A DNA stretch of 45,949 nucleotides, taken from NCBI GenBank assembly GCA_031285565.1, contig JAITVY010000092.1, forward strand, positions 1 to 45,949, read 5' to 3'. The position numbers and the translations under genes were made by a program. Source of the DNA: Tannerella sp. (GTDB lineage Bacteria > Bacteroidota > Bacteroidia > Bacteroidales > Tannerellaceae). Positions 33,496 to 42,655 of the stretch are shown here, piece after piece. Numbering within the stretch: the stretch's first letter is position 1; the number at the start of each line of letters is the position of its first letter. The notes below the pieces were generated by a model. That model had not been told where the DNA came from, did not search any database, and saw nothing but the letters and a program-made list of their open reading frames with translations.

Positions 33496-34344
33496 ATGAA
33501 ACATTTTTTGAAACCGCTGTTGCTGTTAACAGTATGTATCATATTTACAGGCTGTGCTGCAAAGAAGGAACTTAAGAGCCTGAAAGCAGAATATCAGGGA
33601 TGTCAATTGCAGTTGACGGAGAGTCGTGCCCGTGTGAGTAGTCTGGAAGACAGGTTGGCCGAAGCTCAGAAAAATAATGATGAATTACGTACATCGCTGA
33701 CGGAGATGCAGAATTTATTGAATAAGAGCCTTGCTCAAAGTTCTCAGGGAAATGTCAATATTGCAAAATTAGTAGATGAGATCAATTCGTCTAATCGTTT
33801 TATCCAGCATTTAGTAGAAACTAAAAACAAATCAGACTCGTTGAACATTGTGATGATTAATAATCTTACACGTTCGCTTACCCGTGAAGAAATGCAGGAT
33901 ATGGATATCCAGGTGTTGAAAGGCGTTGTTTATATTTCTTTGGATGATAAGATGCTGTATCGCTCCGGGAGTTATGAAATAAGTGAAAAGGCCGGTCAGA
34001 TCCTTAGCAAGATTTCTAAAATTATCCTGGATTACAAAGACTACGATGTTTTGGTGGAAGGAAATACCGACACCGATCCGATTTCCCGTCCTAATATTCG
34101 AAATAACTGGGACTTAAGTGCATTGCGTGGCTCTTCTGTTGTCCAGGCATTACAGGAAGATTATGGAATTGATCCTAAACGACTGACTGCCGCCGGACGT
34201 GGTGAGTATAACCCGGTTGCAAGCAATGATACCCCTGACGGAAAGACCCGCAATCGTAGAACCCAGATAATTATTACTCCGAAACTGGATCAGTTTATGG
34301 ATTTAATCGAGCAGGCTCCGCAAAGTTCCCTTGATGCGGATTAA
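33496..34344 (+). CDS. OmpA-like peptidoglycan-binding lipoprotein
   Basis: 282 residues from ATG 33496 (an upstream TTG at 33490 is less likely). A lipoprotein signal ends in IFTGCAAKK, with Cys as the lipidated residue. Residues ~25-85 are a coiled coil (heptad LKSLKAEYQGCQLQLTESRA, then VSSLEDRLAEAQKNNDELR). The C-terminal ~130 residues are an OmpA domain: YDVLVEGNTDTDPIS, NNWDLSALRGSSVVQAL, LTAAGRGEYNP and NRRTQIIITP, with the Asp and Arg that bind diaminopimelate. It tethers the outer membrane to peptidoglycan. A strong hairpin terminator follows. Confidence 0.9.
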   Translation: MKHFLKPLLLLTVCIIFTGCAAKKELKSLKAEYQGCQLQLTESRARVSSLEDRLAEAQKNNDELRTSLTEMQNLLNKSLAQSSQGNVNIAKLVDEINSSNRFIQHLVETKNKSDSLNIVMINNLTRSLTREEMQDMDIQVLKGVVYISLDDKMLYRSGSYEISEKAGQILSKISKIILDYKDYDVLVEGNTDTDPISRPNIRNNWDLSALRGSSVVQALQEDYGIDPKRLTAAGRGEYNPVASNDTPDGKTRNRRTQIIITPKLDQFMDLIEQAPQSSLDAD

Positions 34345-34404
34345 TTCATATAAAGAAAATTACCCCTGGCCCCTAAAGGGGAACTTAGGAGAAAGGAAGA
34401 AGAA

Positions 34405-34436
34405 AAAAGTGGCGAAATAGATCCTTCGCCACTTTT
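34405..34436. terminator. Bidirectional hairpin terminator
   Basis: AAAAGTGGCGAA (34405-34416) and TTCGCCACTTTT (34425-34436) are exact complements with an 8-nt loop. A-rich and T-rich flanks make it work in both directions, between the OmpA gene and the convergent glycosyltransferase. Confidence 0.85.
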
Positions 34437-34486
34437 AGTATATTTAATGCACCTTCTTCTATGCACCTTTTATACATAAAACATCG

Positions 34487-36024
34487 TTATATCCCCCAGT
34501 TATAAAGATCGTCTGTTGTAAAGCGGGAGACCGGGTTCGTTATTAAATAGACACATGTTCCCTTTTCGCGTGAGATGGGATTACTGACTGAACCGATTTG
34601 CTGAATGGATGTGAAAGGTAAACCCGATGATGCGAGTTCTTCTTGTATGTTTTCAAAAGGGCGGTCTACCCATATAATTCCTTTTAATTCGTAAGGCTGT
34701 TTCGGGAACCAATCTTTATAATCGGCACTGAATGACCCGGCGGCATGAGTTGGCCGCATGTAATAATTAATAGCTCCGGCATGACCATAGTCTTTGCATA
34801 TGATGAAGAAGTGCTCTTTTTCGACTTCGTTTAAATGATCAAATGCCTTTTGGGCCAGACCGGCTAACTCTTTCCATCCTATCATATCGGCATAATCCTG
34901 AGGTATCCCATGATCGACACCATCTTCCCAGGTTGTTTGTCCCGTTTTCATATACAGATCGTGTACTTTCTCATCATGAATAATACGGTCAGGCGAAAAA
35001 ACAGGACAGGTCAGCGGAATGAATAATATTCCTGTTATACAGACAACTGCTATCACCGCATAACGAATATAATAACTCCATCCCTTTCGCAGGATGTATG
35101 CTAAATATACGGCACCGAATCCGATCCAGACAGGATATAAACTCATAGCATAATAAGATTTTCCCTGGAAATAGATGAATAGGATCAGTGTAACCAAATA
35201 ATTATATCCGATGATCCGGTAGGAGTTGAATGGTTTATAAAAAATCAATCCGGCCATTCCGGCCAGGATAATAAAGAATGACGGCAGGAAAAAGATACAC
35301 TGTTCCCGCAAAAAAGCTATCCGGTCGACGTTGACCAGTTGTCTTTCGGTCAGTTCCTGCATATGCGTAATCACCGGAAATCCTTGCTGATATTGCCATA
35401 GCAGGTTGGGTAGGATCAGTAAAAAAAAAGCCCCAGTGCTTTGTAAAAAGCAAGTTGCCGGAAAAGCACCCGTTGTTTTGTGATAAGCAGACCGGCAAGG
35501 AATCCTGCCAGCAGGAAACAGATGGTATATTTATTCAGAAATCCGATTGCCATCACGATTGAACCCAGATAAAGACACTTGTTTTCTCCGGAACGGATAT
35601 ATCTGATCAGGAAATAGAAAAAGGCCGTCCAGCATAGAATATCCAATGAATTAGGCTGGTAAAGCGTATTTGTACGTAAAATAGAAGACAGAAGAATCGC
35701 CAAAGCGCCGGATATCCGGGCAAAATAGCCCCCGTCTAACGTTTGTATGATTTTCCAGACAGCAGCAATTGTCAAAGCGCCAAATAATGCAGGAAAGAAC
35801 TTTACCCAGAAGACGCTGTTTCCCAACTGAAAAATAAGCCACGATATCCATGAAGTAACCGGTGGAACCGAATGAAAACCCCAGGCCAGGTGGTGTGCCT
35901 GGTCAAGATGCAGATATTCATCCCTGTGGAGGTCAAATCCATCCACCGGTATCAGGCAATGGATGGATAATTTGATCAGGATAAAAAGTCCCAGGATTAC
36001 ATTGTTTTTAAGTTGTTCATTCAT
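34487..36024 (-). pseudogene. ArnT/PMT-like glycosyltransferase, frameshifted in a T9 tract
   Basis: Two minus-strand frames make one protein of about 510 residues: 36024-35416 (N-terminal, many membrane helices, with DGFDLHRDEYLHLDQAHHLAW resembling the GT-C DE motif, YQPNSLDILCW and LGSIVMAIGFLNKYT) and an interrupted part to 34487 (EQCIFFLPSFFIILAGMAGL, GKSYYAMSLYPVWIGFGAVY). The break is at nine T's (plus-strand A9, 35421-35429); one extra T would restore ALGLFFLLILPNLLWQYQQG into HMQELTERQLVNVDR. The family transfers sugars from polyprenyl-phosphate donors to lipid A or proteins. It may be a true loss of function, a phase-variable tract or a sequencing error. Confidence 0.82.
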
Positions 36025-36087
36025 TTATATAACTTCACTACTATAATATTATTGGTTGTAAAATTCCTAACAGTTTCTAAGTAGCTG

Positions 36088-37521
36088 TTAGGAAATTTTT
36101 CCGGTTACAGTCTGGCCGTTACTACTGATTGATATTTTATCATCATCAAACTTAAAAATGAAATCATTGGCTCCACCACCTTGCAGATCCATCATTTTTA
36201 TAATTAACGTATGGTCATCTTCCCAGAAACAACTTCCTGAAGTAGACCAGAAACCTTTTCCTAAATTTAATACTTGATCTTCCCACTCCGATTTAAGGTT
36301 TACGATACAAGTGTCTTTCTCAAACCTGATTTTTGTACTTATGGCCTTAAACTCATTCGGTGGGAATTCATATATTTTGCCTGTGATCGTTTTTTCCATA
36401 GGCGATTCTGTCCATCCATTAGGGACAATAGCCAATGCCGTAGTCAGTTCCTTTATTTTCTCCTGATTCTCTGCATTCAAAGGTAATGGGGTGTCTTGTA
36501 CAGCAGGTATTAAATGCTTCCAAAGCAATGTCAGTATTTCCTGCATATTGGATACATGGGATGTGAGGGCAACCACCATATTTTCTTCGGGCAGCACGAC
36601 AATATATTGACCGTATGCCCCGTCGGCCCTGTAGCCATGCGTACTTCTCCATATCTGGTAACAATATCCCTGCTCCCAATCGTTTCCTGTTTTCTCTTCT
36701 TTAGCTTTTTGGGGCGCTTGTTCAATCTTCATGCTCGTTGCTTCTTCAATCCACGATTCGGGTAACAACTGTTTTCCGTTCCATTCGCCCTTTTGTAAAT
36801 AAAGTTGTCCCAGCTTTGCCAGGTCTTCGGTTTTAACGCTTAATCCCCAGCCTCCGGTGTTAATACCACTTGCATCTTCCATCCAATCGACATTTTTTAT
36901 TGCCAAAGGTTCAAACAGGCGGGGCTGAAGATAATCATATAGCTTTTGTCCGCTTACTTTCTGAACGATAGCCGATAACATATATGACGCATACGAATTA
37001 TAGTGAAATTTTGATCCCGGTTCGTGAACAATAGGAACGGCAAGAAATGTTCTCACACAATTTGTGTCTGCCAGTGAAAACGTGGGCTCGGGGTCTTGTC
37101 CGACCGACATGGACAGTAAATGTTTGACAGAAAGCTTTTCGAGATAAGGGCTTATGGTATCGGGAAGCGATTCGGGAAAAAACGATATCACCTTGTCATC
37201 GACGGACAGCAGGTTTTCTGAAACGGCAAAACCGACTGCTGTAGATGTAAAGGTTTTGGTTACGGAATATAATGCATGATTCAGACTGTCACTGAACGGG
37301 CTTGCCCAGCCTTCGGCAATCACTTTTCCATGACGCATAAACATGAAGCTATGTAGTTCATGCTTATTGTCTTTTATGGCTTCCAGAAAATGGACAATAC
37401 CTTCCGAATCAACCCCTTCTTTTTCGGGAGTGCTGCGAGGCAAACTGTCTGTAGAATGTTGTTGTTTGTCGGAACACGACAAGCAAAATAATGCCAGGAT
37501 TAAGAATAGGATGTTTTTCAT
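36088..37521 (-). CDS. Class C beta-lactamase-like serine hydrolase, lipoprotein
   Basis: 477 residues. The signal peptide ends in a lipobox (LFCLSCSDK, Cys16). The catalytic SxxK is SVTK (86-89) within HALYSVTKTFTSTAVGF; the Tyr motif is YNS (174-176, in KFHYNSYASY), where class C enzymes have YxN. The KTG box is not obvious; HGYRADGAYGQYIVVLPEEN occupies that region. The C-terminal ~120 residues form a beta-rich lipocalin-like extension. It is probably a periplasmic esterase or peptidase rather than an antibiotic-resistance enzyme. It lies on the same strand as, and 63 bp upstream of, the glycosyltransferase. Confidence 0.85.
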   Translation of the reverse strand: MKNILFLILALFCLSCSDKQQHSTDSLPRSTPEKEGVDSEGIVHFLEAIKDNKHELHSFMFMRHGKVIAEGWASPFSDSLNHALYSVTKTFTSTAVGFAVSENLLSVDDKVISFFPESLPDTISPYLEKLSVKHLLSMSVGQDPEPTFSLADTNCVRTFLAVPIVHEPGSKFHYNSYASYMLSAIVQKVSGQKLYDYLQPRLFEPLAIKNVDWMEDASGINTGGWGLSVKTEDLAKLGQLYLQKGEWNGKQLLPESWIEEATSMKIEQAPQKAKEEKTGNDWEQGYCYQIWRSTHGYRADGAYGQYIVVLPEENMVVALTSHVSNMQEILTLLWKHLIPAVQDTPLPLNAENQEKIKELTTALAIVPNGWTESPMEKTITGKIYEFPPNEFKAISTKIRFEKDTCIVNLKSEWEDQVLNLGKGFWSTSGSCFWEDDHTLIIKMMDLQGGGANDFIFKFDDDKISISSNGQTVTGKIS

Positions 37522-37730
37522 GTTTCTGTGTATTAAATCAGCGTGTTTTTAATGAATACTTTAAATATTTCCAGATCAAAAATAGAGGATTCATTGCGAA
37601 TAGGCAAAAAAAAATGGTGAATAGCTTCTTAATTCTTTGAAGAAGTACTCTTTTTATCCCTGGTTATATTATGCATATGTATTTTTGTGTTAAAATAAAA
37701 CAAAGCATTTTTTCTTATCAAATGTTATTA

Positions 37731-37738
37731 TATCTTTG
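37731..37738 (+). promoter_or_regulatory. -7 element of the LacI-family gene
   Basis: TATCTTTG fits TAnnTTTG, with a predicted start near 37745, inside the adjacent operator. Confidence 0.6.
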
Positions 37739-37743
37739 TTCTA

Positions 37744-37763
37744 TTACTTAAACGGATAAGTAA
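37744..37763 (+). promoter_or_regulatory. LacI-type operator over its own transcription start
   Basis: TTACTTAAACGGATAAGTAA has perfect 7-bp arms (TTACTTA/TAAGTAA). It lies just after the -7 element and before the LacI ATG (37796), a position suited to autorepression. Related AACG-centred palindromes recur downstream. Confidence 0.6.
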
Positions 37764-37795
37764 ATTACCAAACCTTGTATCAAATTACTACATAC

Positions 37796-38812
37796 ATGAG
37801 GATTTTATTAAAGGATATTGCAGAAAAATTAAATTTATCGATCACTACTGTTTCATGGGTTTTGTCAGGACAAGCTGATAAAAAAGGGATCAGCAAGGCA
37901 ACACAAGAACTTGTGAAAAAATGTGCCGAGGAAATGGATTACCAGCCCAACCTGATAGCCCGGAGTTTGAATATCGGGAGGACAAAAACGATTGGTCTGA
38001 TCCTGCCTTCTATATCAGATGATTTTTATTCGTCGGTAGCACGTGAAATAGAGAAAAAAGCGAGCGAGCAGGATTACGCTTTAATGATTGCCAGCTCGGA
38101 AGCCAATGTGGAAAAAGAGGATAATATTCTCCGGATGTTCAGGGCTAAAGGGGTAGACGGCATTATTCTCGCTCCTACCAAAGGCTCCAAAGTTGAGATA
38201 GAGCGATTGATCAAAAACAATTTTCCTTTAGTTATGTTCGACCGTTTTTTTCCGGAACTGGATGCCGATTCTGTAATTATTGATAATAAAGAAAGTAGCT
38301 ATCAATTAACAAAACATTTGATTAACAGGGGGTACAGGAATATCGCTTTAATCACTACCAACCCTCATTTAACTACTATGGGGAACCGGTGCGACGGGTA
38401 TATGCAAGCGCTGGAAGAAGCAGGTATAAAATTAAATCTTTCACTGATTGCAAATATCCCATATAAAAATTATGAGAAAAATATTGTGAAGGCATTGGAT
38501 TCGATCTTTGAAGCAGTACCGGAAGTAGATGGATTCTTTTTTACTACACATATACTTGCCCTTGAAGCTTTTTTATACTTTAATAATAAAGGTATGAATT
38601 TCAATGAAGATTTTGGCCTGGCTTCTATACATAGCGTTTCTACATTTAAGATTCTGGCACCTAAAATAAATGTAGCCGAGATGCCGGTTGTTGAAATAGG
38701 AGAAAATATTGTGGACATATTATTAAAAGATATCGAAAACAGGGATTCGGGGCAGGAAATACGGGAACGTCTTAAAATCGTCCTTCCATGTACACTCTAT
38801 TTAAATAATTGA
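37796..38812 (+). CDS. LacI-family transcriptional regulator of the rhamnoside locus
   Basis: 338 residues from ATG 37796; an upstream TTG frame (37775) is less likely. The helix-turn-helix is LLKDIAEKLNLSITTVSWVL with the hinge-helix region NLIARSLNIGRTKTIGLILP. The periplasmic-binding-protein-like ligand domain follows (ILAPTKGS, DSVIIDNKESSY, LALEAFLYFNNKG, GENIVDILLKDI). It probably senses a sugar from the rhamnose-containing glycan and controls the downstream GH78 and SusC genes, using the palindromes at 37744-37763 and 38875-39632. LacI regulators are less usual than SARP/HTCS types in Bacteroidales polysaccharide loci. Confidence 0.88.
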   Translation: MRILLKDIAEKLNLSITTVSWVLSGQADKKGISKATQELVKKCAEEMDYQPNLIARSLNIGRTKTIGLILPSISDDFYSSVAREIEKKASEQDYALMIASSEANVEKEDNILRMFRAKGVDGIILAPTKGSKVEIERLIKNNFPLVMFDRFFPELDADSVIIDNKESSYQLTKHLINRGYRNIALITTNPHLTTMGNRCDGYMQALEEAGIKLNLSLIANIPYKNYEKNIVKALDSIFEAVPEVDGFFFTTHILALEAFLYFNNKGMNFNEDFGLASIHSVSTFKILAPKINVAEMPVVEIGENIVDILLKDIENRDSGQEIRERLKIVLPCTLYLNN

Positions 38813-38874
38813 ATAAACAGGTAAACCTGTATACCACCTTTTATTTTGTCTTCGTTTGTTTCTTATTTTAATGC

Positions 38875-38886
38875 TTGAACGTTAAA
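38875..38886. promoter_or_regulatory. LacI-like operator candidate 2
   Basis: TTGAACGTTAAA, an imperfect palindrome around AACGTT. Confidence 0.45.
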
Positions 38887-38945
38887 GTTGAATTCTCCTG
38901 TTTTTTTGATCCTGGCGTTAATTATCTGGTTTTTTTTAATTACTG

Positions 38946-38958
38946 TTTAAACGATAAA
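38946..38958. promoter_or_regulatory. LacI-like operator candidate 3
   Basis: TTTAAACGATAAA, with partial dyad symmetry and followed by GTAAAT as at the LacI operator 37744-37763. Confidence 0.4.
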
Positions 38959-39299
38959 GTAAATTGCTCTAAAAGTCAATAGATGCATATAAACCTTTTT
39001 GATAAATTTCTTATTGATTGAATACGTGTATTTTATACATTATAAATGCTTTCATGCTTATCTGGATTGTAAGTTGAAGCTGAATTTTATGCCGGTATTA
39101 TAATGAGCTGACAATTTAGTTTAATCAATAAGCGTACAAATTTCAGGGAAGATTACTTTTTAAATAAATTCAATGTGATTAAGTCTGTCTTGTTGTAATT
39201 ATTTGATAATTATTGAAATATGTGTGTGTTCCTATTCTTTTAAATGTTAAAAATTAAATTTCTCTTGCATGTGAAATTTTTAATGTTTAATATTGCAAC

Positions 39300-39312
39300 T
39301 TTAACGCTTAAA
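39300..39312. promoter_or_regulatory. LacI-like operator candidate 4
   Basis: TTTAACGCTTAAA, an imperfect dyad with AACG at the centre. Confidence 0.45.
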
Positions 39313-39488
39313 CAAGTTGTTTTGGAGTGAAAAATATACTCTTGTTTATTTTTGCATTTTTGAAATGATCTTGATTAATGTTTTTATTGTTAATGTAGTA
39401 TGATATTTACCGCTACTTATTTCTCATTGATTTATTGAAAGGTAAATATGTAGTGTTCTTACTGGTGATATTTTTTTAATGTTATCAC

Positions 39489-39500
39489 TTAAACGTTTAA
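39489..39500. promoter_or_regulatory. LacI-like operator candidate 5
   Basis: TTAAACGTTTAA, a perfect 12-bp palindrome, about 60 bp upstream of the -7 element at 39557. Confidence 0.6.
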
Positions 39501-39556
39501 ATTGTTTTATGCTTGTTTATATGAAGAAAAATAGAAAAAACAGAGGATTAAATTTA

Positions 39557-39564
39557 TATATTTG
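39557..39564 (+). promoter_or_regulatory. Candidate -7 element of the GH78 gene
   Basis: TATATTTG fits TAnnTTTG, between operator candidates 5 and 6. No clear -33 motif; the leader would be about 145 nt. Confidence 0.4.
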
Positions 39565-39619
39565 ATTTGGCTTTATTATCCGGGCTTCCTTATCTGATAT
39601 TATTTTTTTAATTATTTTG

Positions 39620-39632
39620 TTTAACCGTTAAA
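39620..39632. promoter_or_regulatory. LacI-like operator candidate 6
   Basis: TTTAACCGTTAAA, an almost perfect dyad (TTTAAC-N-GTTAAA) in the untranslated leader of the GH78 gene, so a roadblock position is possible. Confidence 0.6.
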
Positions 39633-39716
39633 GTGAAATGCAATTGTGATAAATATATCAAATACTATTAATTAATATACAATTAAATAACCCCTTAATT
39701 CTATAAATCAAAAAGT

Positions 39717-42344
39717 ATGACCATGAAGAAATTAATAACAGGAATAATTGCCGGCTTTATCATTTTTGCTTCGTGTACGGATGATACTGTAACGATTTCG
39801 GAAATGCGATGTGAGTATATGGAATCACCTGTTAATATTGACACCCAACATCCACGTTTTACATGGACTTATCAATCTACCAAAGGTGATATGATGCAGG
39901 ACGCTTTTCGATTGGATATAGCTACTTCGGGAAAAGCTTTGGAAGACGGAATCCATTTCTGGACTACAGGGAGAGTGACAGGTAATACAAGTAATGTAGT
40001 ATATGATGGTACGGATCTTTTAGAACCCCATACAAAATACTACTGGAAAATAACCTCCTGGTATGGGAGCGACCAAACAGTTACATCTGCTGTAGATAGT
40101 TTTGAGACGGCTATAATGAGGCATTCGGATTGGAACGGCCAATGGATAACGGATAAACATGATAAATCATTTGGCCCTGCACCCATGTTCCGTAAAGTAT
40201 TTAATATAGGGAAAGAGATCGCTTCGGCAAAGATATATATAAGTGCTGCTGCGTATTACAAATTATATATGAATGGAGAAGTCCCGAATAGTGAAAAACT
40301 GGATCCCGGATACACGCATTATGATAAAAGGAATTTATATACGACAATTGATATTACAAAATCGCTCCATAAAGGAGAAAATGTCGTTGCAACTGTCTTA
40401 GGTAATGGTTTTTACAATGAAGATGCACCGGTAGCAACCTGGGATTTTGAAAAAGCACGCTGGCGCGACAGGGCAAAGATGATTATGGAAATTCATGTGG
40501 AATATACGGATGGAACGACGATGATAATTCCTACTGATGAAACCTGGAAGACATCCACAGGTCCCCATGTCTATAATAATATTTATAGCGGTGAAACGTA
40601 TGATGCACGTAAGGAAATTCCCGGATGGAATAAACCGGGATTTGATGACGGGAATTGGGATAATTCAGTATTGGCAAAAGTTCCTTCGCCTTTATTGGTG
40701 TCACAGACTATGCCGCCGATGCGTGTTACAAAAGAATATCCGGCAGTTTCGATGCAGGCATTTGGCGATACGGTCTTTGTTTTTGATATGGGGATCAACC
40801 TGACAGGAGTTTGCAATATAAAGCTGGAAGGTGAAAAAGGTACGAAAATTACACTGACGCATGGTGAGCTGAAGAAAGATAACGGGCGGATAGAAATGCG
40901 GAATTTAGATATTTATTATAAGCCGATGAAGGATATTGAATTCCAGACAGATACCTATTTTATGAAAGGAGAGGGCGAAGAATCGTTTACCCCGGAATTT
41001 ACCTACCACGGATTCCAGTATGTTGAGGTGAAATCGGACCGGCCGGTAAAACTTGAAAAAGAAGATTTGACAGCATATTTTATTCATACGGATGTGAAGA
41101 AAACCGGTCATTTCAGTTGTTCGAATGAATTACTGAATAAAATATGGCTTGCAACCAATCAATCCTATTTATGTAATCTTCACAGTATACCGACCGATTG
41201 TCCACAGCGGGAAAAAAACGGATGGACTGCCGATGGGCATGTGGCAATCGATTTGGCTTTGCTGAATTTTGACGGGATTAAATTCTATGAAAAGTGGATG
41301 GATGATTTTGTGGATAACCAGCGGCCGGAAGGAAATATATCGGGTATCATCCCAAGTTCAGGATGGGGGTATGATGACTGGATCGGTCCCGTTTGGGATG
41401 CTGCATTATTCATTATACCTGATGCTTTGGAAAGATACTACGGGGATACACGGGCAATACATAAAATATACAATACCTGTGTAAACTATTTGGACTACCT
41501 TAAAAACCGGGAAAATGAAGAGGGTACCGTAACCTATGGTATAGGAGACTGGGTATATTTTGATACACAAACACCTACGGAATATACGACTACCTGTTTT
41601 TATTACTGGGATTATGTATTGATGACGCATTTTGCAGAAATAACAGGTAATCCGGCCGAACCATATAAAAAGAAAGCGGAGTATTTGAGAAATCTTATAA
41701 ATGAGAAATACTTTAATCCGAAGACCTGTTTATATGCCAATGGCTCACAGACAGCCCAGGCTGTAGCACTCGCCCTTGGTATTGTGCCATCGGCAGATGA
41801 AGTTAAAGTGGCGGAAAATCTAAATAAGATGATTGTAGAAAATAATTATCATTTGGATTTTGGGGTACTGGGTAGTAAGTATGTACCCAGAATGTTATCA
41901 AAATACGGATATGCTGAAACAGCTTATAAGATGGCAACACAGGAAACGGAGCCCTCGTGGGGAAACTGGATTAAACTTGGATTTACCACCCTGGCGGAAA
42001 CATGGGTTTTATCGCCTGAATTCCGGGATGCTTCCGTTAATCATGTATTCCTGGGTGATATAAGTGCATGGATGGTAAATACATTGGCCGGAATAAATTA
42101 CGACTATGAAAAGAGGGGATTTGAAAAGATTATTATCAAGCCCGATTACATAAAAGACCTGTCATGGGTAAAAGGAGAATACCAATCAGTAAAGGGCATG
42201 ATAAAATCAGAATGGAGAAGGAATGGGGACGAAATTAAGCTTTGGGTTACAATTCCGGCCAATACAACTGCGACAATATATACGGATCAGATAAAAGAAA
42301 TAGGAGGGGGAAATCATGAATTTATCTTTAAAGATAAACTATAA
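39717..42344 (+). CDS. GH78 alpha-L-rhamnosidase, lipoprotein
   Basis: 875 residues. The signal peptide ends in IIFASCTDD (lipobox, Cys20), so it is anchored to a membrane facing the periplasm or outside. N-terminal Bacteroidetes rhamnosidase domains (FRLDIATSGKALEDG; WNGQWITDKH) precede the (alpha/alpha)6 catalytic domain: DCPQREKNGWTADG (494-507), with D494, E499 and D506 at the expected GH78 catalytic positions; then GIGDWVYF and the closing FLGDISAWMVNTLAGI. It releases L-rhamnose from plant or bacterial glycans. It probably shares regulation with the SusC gene that follows. The ATG at 39717 leads MTMKKLITG; a second ATG two codons later is also possible. Confidence 0.92.
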   Translation: MTMKKLITGIIAGFIIFASCTDDTVTISEMRCEYMESPVNIDTQHPRFTWTYQSTKGDMMQDAFRLDIATSGKALEDGIHFWTTGRVTGNTSNVVYDGTDLLEPHTKYYWKITSWYGSDQTVTSAVDSFETAIMRHSDWNGQWITDKHDKSFGPAPMFRKVFNIGKEIASAKIYISAAAYYKLYMNGEVPNSEKLDPGYTHYDKRNLYTTIDITKSLHKGENVVATVLGNGFYNEDAPVATWDFEKARWRDRAKMIMEIHVEYTDGTTMIIPTDETWKTSTGPHVYNNIYSGETYDARKEIPGWNKPGFDDGNWDNSVLAKVPSPLLVSQTMPPMRVTKEYPAVSMQAFGDTVFVFDMGINLTGVCNIKLEGEKGTKITLTHGELKKDNGRIEMRNLDIYYKPMKDIEFQTDTYFMKGEGEESFTPEFTYHGFQYVEVKSDRPVKLEKEDLTAYFIHTDVKKTGHFSCSNELLNKIWLATNQSYLCNLHSIPTDCPQREKNGWTADGHVAIDLALLNFDGIKFYEKWMDDFVDNQRPEGNISGIIPSSGWGYDDWIGPVWDAALFIIPDALERYYGDTRAIHKIYNTCVNYLDYLKNRENEEGTVTYGIGDWVYFDTQTPTEYTTTCFYYWDYVLMTHFAEITGNPAEPYKKKAEYLRNLINEKYFNPKTCLYANGSQTAQAVALALGIVPSADEVKVAENLNKMIVENNYHLDFGVLGSKYVPRMLSKYGYAETAYKMATQETEPSWGNWIKLGFTTLAETWVLSPEFRDASVNHVFLGDISAWMVNTLAGINYDYEKRGFEKIIIKPDYIKDLSWVKGEYQSVKGMIKSEWRRNGDEIKLWVTIPANTTATIYTDQIKEIGGGNHEFIFKDKL

Positions 42345-42655
42345 CGCGTCTTAAATACGCTGGTATTTAGTTGATTGCTTTAATCAGGAGATGAATGTTT
42401 ATTTGTCTCCAGGGGTGCTTGTTGTTATTTTATTAAATTATATGTCAAATATTTATATATACAATGCCTATGGAAAATGGATGAATTAGTTGGGATATGA
42501 AAGAGTTGGGGGGAGATATCTTTCAGAAAAATATCCTGGCAACCAACAATAATATGTTATGCAAAGTGTACGCTGCAATGGTGTTTTTTTTGAATATGTA
42601 AATGATTTATTGATTGATATTTAGCTTATTAATTTAACTTTAAATAATTAGAACT
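42345..42655 (+). other. 311-bp gap between the GH78 and SusC genes
   Basis: AT-rich, no gene. No operator copy of the TTTAAC type was found here, so SusC may be read through from the GH78 promoter or have its own start. Confidence 0.4.

Larger units (their letters stand above)
38813..39716 (+). other. 904-bp AT-rich regulatory region with repeated LacI-like operators
   Basis: No gene. Very AT-rich. It contains at least five palindromes centred on AAC-N-GTT or AACGTT (listed separately at 38875, 38946, 39300, 39489 and 39620), plus a TATATTTG promoter element at 39557. The spread over about 750 bp suggests looping by a tetrameric LacI-type protein or several binding proteins. Confidence 0.6.

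Noticed and set aside
36088..37521. Calling the serine hydrolase an antibiotic beta-lactamase
   Set aside because: The Tyr motif is YNS rather than YxN, no clear KTG box is seen, and it carries a long C-terminal extension; an esterase or peptidase is more likely.
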